Below, one piece after another: positions 50,721-59,732 of a stretch of 64,000 nt of DNA. The position numbers and the translations under genes were made by a program. Under the pieces are notes generated by a model. It saw only the letters and a program-made list of their open reading frames with translations. It was not told where the DNA came from and did no database searches. This DNA is from an uncultured Christensenella sp. GTDB taxonomy: Bacteria; Bacillota; Clostridia; Christensenellales; Borkfalkiaceae. How positions within the stretch are numbered: the stretch's first letter is position 1; every line of letters begins with the position of its first letter. The stretch covers positions 77,980 to 141,979 of the forward strand of contig CAJUCM010000001.1 of NCBI GenBank assembly GCA_910585235.1. The letters run 5' to 3'.

Positions 50721-50780
50721 GAATTTTGAAATTCGATAAATCTTGCAAAAATCTCGGCACATTCGCAATTTTGAAAATTC
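50721..50780. promoter_or_regulatory. paired operator-like dyads between the divergent regulator and sugar operon
   Basis: GAATTTTGAAATTC (50721-50734) and AATTTTGAAAATTC (50767-50780) are near-identical dyads. Flanking them, GGATTGTCAAGG-like sequence on the left recurs as GGGATTGCCAAGGG on the right. The left site abuts the regulator -35, the right site abuts the operon -35, as expected for autoregulation plus control of the operon. Confidence 0.6.
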
Positions 50781-50785
50781 AGGGA

Positions 50786-50816
50786 TTGCCAAGGGGGGGG
50801 GTAGTTGTGATAGAAT
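50786..50816 (+). promoter_or_regulatory. carbohydrate-operon promoter with a G9 tract in a 19-bp spacer
   Basis: TTGCCA (50786-50791), 19-bp spacer with nine consecutive G (50793-50801), TG-extended -10 TGATAGAAT (hexamer 50811-50816). Two bases longer than optimal; loss of two G would give 17. The first gene starts at 50869 with GGGAGGAAA. Confidence 0.6.
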
Positions 50817-50868
50817 AAATTCGGAAATACGATGGAGAATCGTCTTTCGTAAAAAGGGAGGAAACGGT

Positions 50869-52170
50869 ATGAAACTAATCGGAAAACTGTTGGCGGGGGT
50901 ACTGCTTTCGGGCATGCTCGTACTGGCGGCGGCGTGCGATACGGGGGGACCCGAAGGAGACGGGCAAACGCCTCCCGGCGAGACGACGGTCGGCGAATTC
51001 AACAAAACGCTGAGCGTCACGCATAAAGCGCCCTACGGAGTGGACACCAATCAGGCTTACGCGCGCATCGTCGAGGCGGAGGACGGAACGCTCGTTGCGA
51101 CGGGCGAGGACTTCGGCGACACGGGCATTCCCATTTACAGGAGTAAGGACGGGGGCAAGACGTTCGTCAAGAATGAAGAGAACGTCAACGACCCGACGTT
51201 CACGGGCTATGCGTTCAACGCGAAATGGCAGCCGAGCCTCTATGTGCTACCCATGGACGTGGGAACGGAGATGAAAAAGGGCGATATCCTTTTGGTGGCG
51301 ACTTCGATCGATTCGGGAGCGGATAATTTTTCAAAAACGGTGCTCAATCTCTATCTCAGCCACGATCAGGGATTGAACTGGGAATTCATGTCGGAGATCA
51401 CCCGTTCGCGAAACAAGTACGATTCGGACGGAACGGAAAACGGCTGCTGGGAGGGGAACCTCTACGTCAACGCGGAGGGGGAGCTCACCTGCATATGGGC
51501 GGACGAGACCGACCATAAAAATCATTCCCAGCGTATTGCGAGAAAGACGACTTCGGACGGCAGAGTGTGGAGCGAACTCAAAGAAGTGGTCGCGCTCGAA
51601 AATCAGGCGCTTCGCCCCGGAATGCCCTCGGTCACGCAGTATAAAGACGGAAAATATTTTCTGACGATCGAGATGGTGGGCGAGAACGACGTTCCGATCT
51701 ATTGGAAGAGTTCGGTTGACGGGATCGATTGGGGCGACGTGACCGACCAGGGAACGAAGATCTCGGCGACCGTAAGCGTGCGCGACGCGATTTCAGGAAA
51801 GGACTTCAAGACGACCGTCACCCTCGGTTCGAGTCCCTACTGCGTGTGGACGCCCTACGGAAAGGACGGAAACGGAACGGTGTTCGTAACGGCGCAGCGC
51901 ACGACCTATGCGGGCGCAAGACCCGCGGGATCGCTCATGAGCTTTTTTGTGAGCTACGACCTCGGCGCGAGCTGGAACATCGTGGATCACCCCGTCTCCT
52001 ATGACGATTACAACAATAACCGCCCCGCGTACAGCAATTCCATGTGCATTTCGCGCGACGGCAAGAACATGTACGTCGTCAATACGGTGCAGTCGATCGC
52101 CGGCTCCCAGAACAACGTATTTACGTTTGCCAACGTCGATCTTGCAAAGAGTCTGGTTGCGGTGAAATAA
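50869..52170 (+). CDS. secreted BNR/Asp-box (sialidase-fold) lipoprotein
   Basis: A 433-residue exported lipoprotein: signal MKLIGKLLAGVLLSGMLVL with lipobox LAAAC (Cys near residue 23), then a Gly/Pro-rich linker. The mature part is a beta-propeller with Asp-box repeats (YRSKDGGKTF, LSHDQGLNW, KSSVDGIDW, FVSYDLGASW), as in sialidases (GH33) and exo-arabinanases (GH93). WQPSLYVLP, CWEGNLYVN and GMPSVTQYKDGKYFLT are blade cores. The enzyme class is not determined; the sialidase arginine triad could not be assigned by eye. First gene of the sugar operon, so it probably releases or binds a sugar taken up by the following transporter. Confidence 0.83.
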   Translation: MKLIGKLLAGVLLSGMLVLAAACDTGGPEGDGQTPPGETTVGEFNKTLSVTHKAPYGVDTNQAYARIVEAEDGTLVATGEDFGDTGIPIYRSKDGGKTFVKNEENVNDPTFTGYAFNAKWQPSLYVLPMDVGTEMKKGDILLVATSIDSGADNFSKTVLNLYLSHDQGLNWEFMSEITRSRNKYDSDGTENGCWEGNLYVNAEGELTCIWADETDHKNHSQRIARKTTSDGRVWSELKEVVALENQALRPGMPSVTQYKDGKYFLTIEMVGENDVPIYWKSSVDGIDWGDVTDQGTKISATVSVRDAISGKDFKTTVTLGSSPYCVWTPYGKDGNGTVFVTAQRTTYAGARPAGSLMSFFVSYDLGASWNIVDHPVSYDDYNNNRPAYSNSMCISRDGKNMYVVNTVQSIAGSQNNVFTFANVDLAKSLVAVK

Positions 52171-52194
52171 ACGGAAAATCAAGGAGGAAAATTT

Positions 52195-53676
52195 ATGAAA
52201 ACAGGTACTAAGATCGCAGGGATTACGCTCTCGCTCATGCTCGGCATGGCGGCGTTTGCGGGCTGCGGAGGGGGCAGGGGCTCGGCGAGCGTTGAACCGT
52301 TCGTCAACGACTACGACCCGAACCGCGAGTATAATATCGACTTTCTCGGCTGGGGCGACGCGAAAGAGCAGGAAATTTATAAGAGGATCATCAACGACTT
52401 TATGGCGATCCATCCGAATATCCACGTCTCCTACGACGCGTCCTCGGCGGGCGAGTATCTCACGAAACTGACGGGCGAGATCGCGGACCTGCCCGACGTG
52501 TTCTATCTGCCCGACACCGAATTTTTGCAGTGGGTGGACGGCGGACATCTGCTCAATCTGATCGGGGAGAACGGCGTTGACGAGGAGAAACTCAAAAACG
52601 TCTGGGACAACGCGGTGAACGAATACTTCTACAATCCCGAAACGTTCCAGCTCGGCAGGAGCGAGGGCGCGGGTATGTTCGCGCTTCCCAAAGATCAGGG
52701 ACCCTTTACGCTCGCCTACAATATCGATCTCGTCAATCAGCGGATCGCGGCGAATCGCCTCGAAGACGACGAGGAGGTCAAGGCGCTGTTTTCCCATCAG
52801 CCCGTCACCTGGACGGTGTTCCGCAACGCCATGAAAAAGCTCCTTCAAGGCGCGCCGTCGAATATGTACGGCGTTCCCTATTACGAGCTGGAACACGCGG
52901 TCTATTCCAATAACGCGGAGTTCTTTAACGAGGACGCGACGGTCTCCCGTCTCACCTCGCCCGCAATGGTGGACGCGGTTCAGTTCATCGGCGATCTCTG
53001 CACCGACGGCATCACGCCCAAGACGGGGCTTGCGATGAACGGCGACGGCGCGGATAATATGTTCTTTCAGGGGAACGCCCTCATGACGTTCGTGGGACCC
53101 TGGGACTTTGCCACGATCTGGGATCTTGACAACTTCCATTGCGACCTGCTCCCCGTTCCCTACGGACCGGGACCCGACAGGCAGTACAATACCGCGGACG
53201 ACGGAAAGAGCACGGCGTTTATCGGCTCGATGGGCTATTGCGTCGCCTATAAAACGAAAGAGCGCGGAACGAGCGGCGCTTCGCTCATGCTCGCGGAATA
53301 TCTCTGCATGAACGAGAACGCCCAGCGCAAATTTTACAGTTTCGGGCAGTGCGTTCCCAACCTCAAAGATATGGCGTACAACGAATACGTTCCCGATTCT
53401 CTCGGCATTCTTGCGGACGAGGGACACACCGATCCCGCGCACAGAGACATTTTCATCGAGATCGTGGACGGATTCAAAGACGAAAACGACAAGATCGGCG
53501 GAAAGCCGAGGATCCTGTATCAGACGTATTTCTCGACGTGGAGAACGAATCTGGAAGACGCGATCAACCAGTCGAAGCTCTATACGGGGGAACAGACCGC
53601 GCAACAGGTGCTTGCGGCGCACGAGCCCTCGTTCCAGGCGTCCCTCGATGAAATGAGCGGAATGCTCAGGAAATAA
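52195..53676 (+). CDS. carbohydrate ABC transporter substrate-binding lipoprotein
   Basis: A 493-residue extracytoplasmic solute-binding protein (family 1 type). Signal peptide with lipobox FAGC (Cys about residue 23). The mature protein has LGWGDAKEQEIYKRIINDF, LPDVFYLPDTEFLQWV, ALPKDQGPFTLAYNIDL and FVGPWDFATIW, the usual order for oligosaccharide binders (MalE-like). It starts 24 nt after the Asp-box gene (GGAGG SD) and is followed by two permeases. The Cys is preceded by a short Gly/Ser linker, so it is membrane tethered. Confidence 0.94.
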   Translation: MKTGTKIAGITLSLMLGMAAFAGCGGGRGSASVEPFVNDYDPNREYNIDFLGWGDAKEQEIYKRIINDFMAIHPNIHVSYDASSAGEYLTKLTGEIADLPDVFYLPDTEFLQWVDGGHLLNLIGENGVDEEKLKNVWDNAVNEYFYNPETFQLGRSEGAGMFALPKDQGPFTLAYNIDLVNQRIAANRLEDDEEVKALFSHQPVTWTVFRNAMKKLLQGAPSNMYGVPYYELEHAVYSNNAEFFNEDATVSRLTSPAMVDAVQFIGDLCTDGITPKTGLAMNGDGADNMFFQGNALMTFVGPWDFATIWDLDNFHCDLLPVPYGPGPDRQYNTADDGKSTAFIGSMGYCVAYKTKERGTSGASLMLAEYLCMNENAQRKFYSFGQCVPNLKDMAYNEYVPDSLGILADEGHTDPAHRDIFIEIVDGFKDENDKIGGKPRILYQTYFSTWRTNLEDAINQSKLYTGEQTAQQVLAAHEPSFQASLDEMSGMLRK

Positions 53677-53687
53677 GGGAGGCGTGT

Positions 53688-54578
53688 ATGGAGCGTCGCA
53701 AAGCGAGTAAACTCGTCAGGCGGGAAAAACTTACGGCGCTTGCATTCGTGACCCCGCTGATCGTCGGATTCGTCGTCTTTACGCTGGTCTGCATGGTCAT
53801 CTCTTTTGCATACAGCTTTACGAACTACAACCCGATCCGCGGCAGTATGGATTTCGACGGGTTCAAGCGATATACCGAGTTATTTACCCACCCGACCTAT
53901 AAAAAAGCGTTTCTCGATTCCATTCTCAATACGCTGTTTCTGCTGTTGGCGACCCCGCTGTGTCTTACGGTCTCGATCCTGATCGCCGCGCTCATGAACA
54001 ACAAAAAGTTCAGGGGGAAGACGGTGTTCCGCGTCATCATCTATCTTCCCGCGGTGACGAGCGTGGTGGCGGTGAACTTCATCTGGCGGTATATGTTCGA
54101 GGAGAATTACGGACTCATCAATACGTTTTTCCATGCGCATATCCCGTGGCTGACGGACAATACGCTCATAAAAGTCGCCATGATCATCAAGAACGTATGG
54201 GGCGGGATCGGAACGCAGGTGATCCTGTTTATGGCGGGAATGCAGAACATCTCCGAAGAGTTCTACGAGGCGGCGGAACTGGACGGCGCGGGACCGGTGT
54301 ATAAGTTCTTCCGTATCACCCTTCCGCTCGTAACGCCCGTTCTGTTCTACTCGATCATAACGAGCCTGATCGGCGGGTTCCAGATCTTTGCCGACGTCGA
54401 ACTCTTTGCGGGCGGACAGTACGGTTCCCGCACGATCGTGCACTTTATCCGGAATTACGGGATCGGGCAGAACCTGTACGGACTTGCGAGCGCGGCTTCG
54501 TTTTTGCTCGCGGCGGTCATTATGATCATCACGGCGTTGCAGTTCAGATTCAATAAATGGGTCAACTATACGGATTGA
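53688..54578 (+). CDS. carbohydrate ABC transporter permease (MalF type)
   Basis: A 296-residue inner-membrane permease with six helices. The EAA loop EAAELDGAGPVYKFFRITLP (about 195-215) docks the ATPase. N-terminal KLTALAFVTPLIVGFVVFTL is characteristic of MalF/UgpA-like subunits. Starts 11 nt after the binding protein. No ATPase gene is in the operon, so a shared MsmX/MalK-type ATPase encoded elsewhere must energise it, as is common in Firmicutes. Confidence 0.95.
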   Translation: MERRKASKLVRREKLTALAFVTPLIVGFVVFTLVCMVISFAYSFTNYNPIRGSMDFDGFKRYTELFTHPTYKKAFLDSILNTLFLLLATPLCLTVSILIAALMNNKKFRGKTVFRVIIYLPAVTSVVAVNFIWRYMFEENYGLINTFFHAHIPWLTDNTLIKVAMIIKNVWGGIGTQVILFMAGMQNISEEFYEAAELDGAGPVYKFFRITLPLVTPVLFYSIITSLIGGFQIFADVELFAGGQYGSRTIVHFIRNYGIGQNLYGLASAASFLLAAVIMIITALQFRFNKWVNYTD

Positions 54579-54587
54579 GGAGGGAGC

Positions 54588-55451
54588 ATGGAAAAGACGC
54601 TTGTCAGAAAACCGCATAAAAAACCCTCCGCGATCATTGCGCTCGTCGTGACCTACGCCGTCATGATCCTGCTTGCGATCACCATGGTGTTTCCCTATCT
54701 GTACATGGCGCTGACGACGTTTAAGCCCATGTCGGAGACCGTTTCGGCGGGATTTAAGCTCTTTCCCCGCGTATGGACGGCGGAGTCCTATAAAGAGGTG
54801 TGGGAGCTCGTTCCCTTCGGCAGAGGCATTCTCAACACCATGGCGGTGGAAATTCCCGTCATTTTGGTGGGATCGTTCACGTCCGCGCTCGGCGCGTTCG
54901 CATTCGCCAAAATGCGCCTGCCCTGCGCGCGGGTGCTGCTGCTCGTACTCATGAGCGGAATGATGGTGCCGTTTGCGGCGCTCTTTCTGCCCCAGTACAG
55001 AATTTACAGTTCGATGAAACTCACGAACAATCTGCTTCCGCTGATCCTGCCGGGGCTGTTCGGAAATATCTCGATGGTGTTCTTTCTCATTCAGTTCATG
55101 GGCGGGATCCCGAACGCGCTGTTCGAGGCGGCAAAGATCGACGGGTGCGGGTATTTCAAGAGTTTCGTATATATCATGCTCCCTCTTCTGTGGCCCGCTC
55201 TTGCGGCGCAGGGCGTGTTCTGGTTCCTCGGAATATGGAACGATTACTTCGCGCCCTCGATCTATCTCACGAAGCCGGAGGCAATGACGTTGCAACCCCT
55301 CATCAACCGCTTGAACGCAACGCAGGGCGGGCGGGATTTCCCCCTCGTTATGACGGGCGCGTTCCTTTCAAGCATTCCGCTCATCGCGGTATATCTCGTA
55401 TTCCAGAAATACTTCATGAGCGCGCTGTCCATTACGTCCGGAATCAAATAA
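54588..55451 (+). CDS. carbohydrate ABC transporter permease (MalG type)
   Basis: A 287-residue partner permease with six helices. EAA loop EAAKIDGCGYFKSFVYIMLP (about 183-202); start region VVTYAVMILLAITMVFPYLYM; end YLVFQKYFMSALSITSGIK is the conserved C-terminus of this class. Nine nt after the first permease with a GAGG SD. With the binding protein it forms an importer for an unknown oligosaccharide, likely the product of the Asp-box and GH2 enzymes. Confidence 0.95.
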   Translation: MEKTLVRKPHKKPSAIIALVVTYAVMILLAITMVFPYLYMALTTFKPMSETVSAGFKLFPRVWTAESYKEVWELVPFGRGILNTMAVEIPVILVGSFTSALGAFAFAKMRLPCARVLLLVLMSGMMVPFAALFLPQYRIYSSMKLTNNLLPLILPGLFGNISMVFFLIQFMGGIPNALFEAAKIDGCGYFKSFVYIMLPLLWPALAAQGVFWFLGIWNDYFAPSIYLTKPEAMTLQPLINRLNATQGGRDFPLVMTGAFLSSIPLIAVYLVFQKYFMSALSITSGIK

Positions 55452-55479
55452 AAAAATAATTAAAAAGGTGGATAAAATT

Positions 55480-57711
55480 ATGAAAAAAGCAATCAAAGGG
55501 TTCTTGGGTCTCACTTGCGCGGCTTTGCTGTCCGTTTCGCTCGTCGCCTGCGGCGAAGAGCCGACGCCTCCTCCCGAAGAGGATGAAAATCCTCCCGTCG
55601 AGCAGTCGAAGGATCCCGCGGTCGTCGGCGAGGCGCGCGGTTACTATTTCGAGGAACTGCCCGGTGACATGACGTTCAATATGCGCATGAACGGCGGCGC
55701 GTTTCAGAGCGTCAAGGCGGACGGTACGGAACTGACGAGAAACAACGAGTACAAGTTCAATATCGGCACCGAAGTTCTGACGCTGAATAATTCCTGGCTC
55801 GCAACGCTCGCCGAGGGGGATCACACGGTGACGTTTACGACCGATCTCGGAAGTTGCAACATTACGGTGACGATCGGGGAAAAGGGACTTGCGGACGGCT
55901 ACAATCTGCAAATTGTCAAGACGAATCAAGAATTGAACGACAACTTCTACGTCAAGGCGGGGAGAACGGAAAAAGCGGTCACGTTCGATTTCCTCACGTT
56001 CGGTGATTTCGGGAAAGAGGGCGCGGGGCTTGAATTTATCAACGTTCTGATCGACAATCCCCCCTTCGACGACACGGGTCTGAATTGGCGTTTGAGTTCG
56101 GAGGATATGAACGTTCGCGTGTATAGCGACGGTTCGGTCGTGTACCGCACGTTCACGGGAACGGAGGAAAAGAACGGCGTTCAGAACGGCATGGACAATA
56201 TCTGGTGGAGGATCAACCGTACCAAGCCCAACTATAAGACGGAGGGCGTGAACGACGTTACGATCTCGCGCGAGCACGGCGTCACGAAATTCTCGCTGGA
56301 ACTCACCTACGAATTTTTGAAGATCGGCGCGGAGGACGACATCCGCTTCGCGCTGATGGAGTGTTCGGATGCAAGCCAGAACGACTTCAATCTCTACGAC
56401 AACGGCATCGTCGCGCTCGACGGGGTGGCGTTCGATAACCCCGTAAGGCTTTCGCATTGGCCCATGCTCGACGGAGAGGGCAACGTCGTGCGCCCTGAGA
56501 ATATCGTTATCAAGGGCGCGCCCGAAGACTACGAATTGACGTTTGCGACGGGCGGAGACAGATTCTACGGAAAGACTTCCCTTGCGGAGAACGGCGTCAA
56601 GTTCGATTTCTGGACGAAGGGGAACTTCGGAACGGGCGCGAACGGCGGGATGGAATTCGTGAATATCTACCTCGATATGCCGAACGCGGGCAAGTGGAAT
56701 AAGACGGGCAGGAACTGGGCGTTCGAGAGCGAAGACATCAATCTCCGCGTTTACAGCGACGGCACGGTCTATAAAAAGACGGGCTTCGACGGAAGTACGG
56801 ACAACGTATGGTATTCGCGCCAAACGGGTCTTACGGACGAAAACAAACTGTCGGTGACGGCGGAGACTACCAAAAAGAACGGCGCGGCGTTTATCAGCGT
56901 TACCGTTCCCTATTCCGAATTCAACGGGGCGACGAAGGACACGTTCGGCGGATTCCGCTTCTATCTTGCAGAGGGCGCGGACACTGCCAACAATTTTGAT
57001 TACTTCGGCGCGGATTTCAGCTATCAGGGCAATAAAGTCGGCGACGACTGGAACGTTGCAAGCTGGCCGCTCTTCGACAATAAGGGAGCGATCGTGCTTG
57101 CCAAGGACATCGTGGAGAACACGGACGGCGTACCGGAGGGCTATAATCTTACTTTCGGAAAGGCGCACGACAATATTTATTCAAAAATTTCCTACGATGC
57201 GGCTACCGGCGTAACTTTCGGCTTCTGGACGGACGGCGACTTCGGCATGAACGGAGAAAATCTCGAATTTGTACAGATCTATCTCGATATGCCTGCGTTC
57301 AACGCCTATACGGGCGCAAACTGGAAGTTCAACAGTAACGAGGATATTATTATCCGCATTTACAGCAACGGCAACGTTTATTTTATCAGAGAGTTTGCGG
57401 ACAGAGCGGATAATATCTGGATCAAACTCGATCACAGTACGACGGCGGTGGATAAAACGATCGCAATCAACAAAACGGATTCCTACACTTCGTTCTCTCT
57501 TACGCTCACCCTCGGAGAGCTTGGGATCGCCGAAGGCGCAACGCTGGATAGTTTCCGTTTCCTGATGGCGGAATGCGCGGACGGCGGCAACGATTTTCAG
57601 CTTTACGATAACGCCGATCTGACCTACGACGGTAAAACGGTGAACGGCGCGCACAGCTGCGATAACTGGGCAACGTTCGCGCTCGCAACGAATACGGTCA
57701 CGCTTCCCTAA
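55480..57711 (+). CDS. secreted lipoprotein with three repeated beta-rich modules
   Basis: A 743-residue lipoprotein: signal MKKAIKGFLGLTCAALLSVS with lipobox LVAC, a Pro/Glu-rich linker (EEPTPPPEEDE), then an Ig-like stretch and three homologous modules of ~180-200 residues (start near 145, 355 and 555). Each module repeats GYNL or DYEL, a DNFY/DRFY/DNIY turn, TFDFLTFGDFG / KFDFWTKGNFG / TFGFWTDGDFG, FINVLID / FVNIYLD / FVQIYLD, VRVYSDG / LRVYSDG / IRIYSNG, and FRFxLAE/MAE. Likely a glycan-binding surface protein; no catalytic motif recognised. ATG 55480 follows AAAGGTGG. Confidence 0.8.
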   Translation: MKKAIKGFLGLTCAALLSVSLVACGEEPTPPPEEDENPPVEQSKDPAVVGEARGYYFEELPGDMTFNMRMNGGAFQSVKADGTELTRNNEYKFNIGTEVLTLNNSWLATLAEGDHTVTFTTDLGSCNITVTIGEKGLADGYNLQIVKTNQELNDNFYVKAGRTEKAVTFDFLTFGDFGKEGAGLEFINVLIDNPPFDDTGLNWRLSSEDMNVRVYSDGSVVYRTFTGTEEKNGVQNGMDNIWWRINRTKPNYKTEGVNDVTISREHGVTKFSLELTYEFLKIGAEDDIRFALMECSDASQNDFNLYDNGIVALDGVAFDNPVRLSHWPMLDGEGNVVRPENIVIKGAPEDYELTFATGGDRFYGKTSLAENGVKFDFWTKGNFGTGANGGMEFVNIYLDMPNAGKWNKTGRNWAFESEDINLRVYSDGTVYKKTGFDGSTDNVWYSRQTGLTDENKLSVTAETTKKNGAAFISVTVPYSEFNGATKDTFGGFRFYLAEGADTANNFDYFGADFSYQGNKVGDDWNVASWPLFDNKGAIVLAKDIVENTDGVPEGYNLTFGKAHDNIYSKISYDAATGVTFGFWTDGDFGMNGENLEFVQIYLDMPAFNAYTGANWKFNSNEDIIIRIYSNGNVYFIREFADRADNIWIKLDHSTTAVDKTIAINKTDSYTSFSLTLTLGELGIAEGATLDSFRFLMAECADGGNDFQLYDNADLTYDGKTVNGAHSCDNWATFALATNTVTLP

Positions 57712-57735
57712 ATTACGTGAAAAAGGTTAAGATCA

Positions 57736-59496
57736 ATGAATCATGCAAAGTGTTATATCCCGAATTATCCCCGCCCGCAGTTCGTGCGTAGGGAATGGGT
57801 GAGCCTTGACGGTCAGTGGGACTTCGCCTACGACCCGAAAGGAGAAGGGGAGAAAAAGGGATATTCCGAAGGATTTGAAAAGCAGTTCGGAATTACCGTA
57901 CCGTTCGCCGCCGAATGCGCGGCGAGCGGGCTCGGAAAGGAAGAGGCGTGCAGCAGCGTGTGGTATGCGCGGAAATTCACGCTGACCAAAGCGCAGACGA
58001 AAAAGAGGTGCCTCGTCAATTTTGACGGCGTGGACTATACCGCAAAGGTCTGGGTGAACGGCAATTTTGTCGGTACGCATTCGGGCGGGTATGCGCGTTT
58101 CACGTTCGATGTTACGGACAGCGTGCGTGAGGGCGAAAACCTTATCGTCGTCAAGGCGGAGGATTGTTTCGACGTGACCCAGCCGCGCGGAAAACAGCGC
58201 TGGATGGATTACAACTACGGCTGTTGGTATGTGCAGACGACGGGGATCTGGAAGAGCGTCTGGATGGAATTTACAGACCCTGCGGGACAAATCAACAGCG
58301 TTAAGATCACGCCCCGCGTGGACGAATACGCGTTCGATCTCGAATTCGATACGGCGCTTTCCGCCGACGGGGACTACGAACTTCTGACGGAAGCGGAGTT
58401 TCGGGGAAAATTCGTAAGCAGCGTGCGCACGCGCCTCAACGGCGAAGTGCTGAAACAAAAAATCTTTATCGAAAGCAGATTCGTCGATAATCAGGTGTAT
58501 TTTTGGTCGCCCTCCGATCCTGCCGTATATGATTTTAAGTTTACGCTCTTCAAGGACGGCGCTCCCGTGGATATGGTCGGCAGTTATTGCGGGTTCCGCG
58601 ATTTCAGGGCGGAGGGAAACAAAGTACTGCTCAACGGCTTTCCGTTCTATGAAAAACTCGTCCTCTATCAGGGTTACTGGGCAGAGAGCGGGATCACCCC
58701 GCCTAATGAGGAAGCGATCGTAAAAGATATTCAGCTCATGAAGGATGCGGGCTTCAACGGCGCAAGACTGCATCAGGTCGTGGAGACGGATCAGTTCCTC
58801 TACTATGCCGACATCATGGGATTTCTCGTTTGGTGCGAACTTCCCTCTCCGCATACTTTCAATTCGCGTGCGTGCGAAAATGTTCTGCGTGAGTGGACGG
58901 AAATCGTAAAACAAACCTACAACCACACGACGATCGTGACCTGGGTCATCTATAACGAGAGCTGGGGCATTCGCGAGGTTTCGTATAACAGACAGCAACA
59001 GACCTTTTCAGAGGCAATGTATTATCTGACAAAGGCTTACGACGGAATGCGCCCCGTCATCGCCAACGACGGCTGGGAGCATACGCTCTGCGACGTGCTC
59101 ACGATCCATAACTACGAGCAGGACGCAAAGATCTTTTCCGAGGTATATCGCGACGTGAACCGTTTACAGCAGAGGATCCAGAAAGCGCCTCCGCATTTGC
59201 CGTTTGCCTCCGGCTACGGTTACGGCGGTCAGCCCGTGATTTTCAGCGAATACGGCGGCTGCGCGTTCAGCGAAGATACCAAGGCGGGCTGGGGCTACGG
59301 CGAGTCCGTGCAGGGCGCGGAAGCGTTCTACGTCCGTTTCGGCGCGCTCATCCGTGCGATCAAAGAGTTTGACTATTGTTCGGGATATTGCTATACGCAG
59401 TTTACCGACGTACAGCAGGAGAAAAACGGACTGTTTACGATCGACAGAAATTGCAAGGTCGATATTGCAAGGCTCCGCGCCTTGAACGAAGAATAG
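57736..59496 (+). CDS. glycoside hydrolase family 2 enzyme
   Basis: A 586-residue GH2 (beta-galactosidase / beta-glucuronidase / beta-mannosidase superfamily). N-terminal jelly-roll (FVRREWVSLDGQWDFAYDP, KVWVNGNFVGTHSGGYARF), central Ig-like domain, then the TIM barrel (GFNGARLHQVVE, WVIYNESWGIRE, VIFSEYGG). Glu408 in NES is the expected acid/base and Glu505 in FSEYGG the nucleophile. No signal peptide, so it acts inside the cell on imported oligosaccharide. It is the last gene of the operon, 24 nt after the repeat lipoprotein, and is followed by a terminator. Linkage specificity not determinable. Confidence 0.93.
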   Translation: MNHAKCYIPNYPRPQFVRREWVSLDGQWDFAYDPKGEGEKKGYSEGFEKQFGITVPFAAECAASGLGKEEACSSVWYARKFTLTKAQTKKRCLVNFDGVDYTAKVWVNGNFVGTHSGGYARFTFDVTDSVREGENLIVVKAEDCFDVTQPRGKQRWMDYNYGCWYVQTTGIWKSVWMEFTDPAGQINSVKITPRVDEYAFDLEFDTALSADGDYELLTEAEFRGKFVSSVRTRLNGEVLKQKIFIESRFVDNQVYFWSPSDPAVYDFKFTLFKDGAPVDMVGSYCGFRDFRAEGNKVLLNGFPFYEKLVLYQGYWAESGITPPNEEAIVKDIQLMKDAGFNGARLHQVVETDQFLYYADIMGFLVWCELPSPHTFNSRACENVLREWTEIVKQTYNHTTIVTWVIYNESWGIREVSYNRQQQTFSEAMYYLTKAYDGMRPVIANDGWEHTLCDVLTIHNYEQDAKIFSEVYRDVNRLQQRIQKAPPHLPFASGYGYGGQPVIFSEYGGCAFSEDTKAGWGYGESVQGAEAFYVRFGALIRAIKEFDYCSGYCYTQFTDVQQEKNGLFTIDRNCKVDIARLRALNEE

Positions 59497-59507
59497 TCGG
59501 GTGTATC

Positions 59508-59541
59508 AAAACCGCTCTTTCAGAAGAAAGGGCGGTTTTTT
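59508..59541 (+). terminator. terminator of the carbohydrate operon
   Basis: AAAACCGCTCTTTC / GAAAGGGCGGTTTT stem with one G-T pair, loop AGAA, T6 tail. Confidence 0.9.
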
Positions 59542-59559
59542 CGTTGATTTCATAAAAAT

Positions 59560-59600
59560 TGTGGATAAATATGTGGATAACGTCTTTGAACTGTTGATAA
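59560..59600. promoter_or_regulatory. second DnaA-box cluster next to an AT-rich tract
   Basis: TGTGGATAA at 59560-59568 and 59572-59580 and the one-base variant TGTTGATAA at 59592-59600, all in the same orientation. Immediately to the right, 59605-59660 is very AT-rich (TATATAATAATATATG). The arrangement looks like DnaA boxes beside an unwinding element, but gene directions converge here rather than diverge. Confidence 0.7.
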
Positions 59601-59732
59601 CTTTTATCTAAAAATATATAATAATATATGAATTATTTTGTTGTTGTAGAAAAAATTGATATTTACAATTTCCGAAAAACCTTAAATAGTGTTGTGTTAT
59701 AAATTGATGTTATCAATAACACAAACAAAAAA

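Noticed and set aside
49755..51020. Start of the ArsR-type regulator at 51020 (421 residues)
   Set aside because: The extra 112 residues would be translated through both divergent promoters and the first part of the opposite gene; the consensus promoter places the start at 50684.
55444..57168. 574-residue minus-strand frame opposite the three-module lipoprotein
   Set aside because: Opposite a gene with signal peptide, SD and internal repeats; no recognisable protein features of its own.
59560..59700. Replication origin
   Set aside because: DnaA boxes plus AT-rich DNA are suggestive, but genes point toward the site from both sides, no dnaA/dnaN/recF is present, and a second cluster lies 10 kb away. 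Kept only as a DnaA-box finding.
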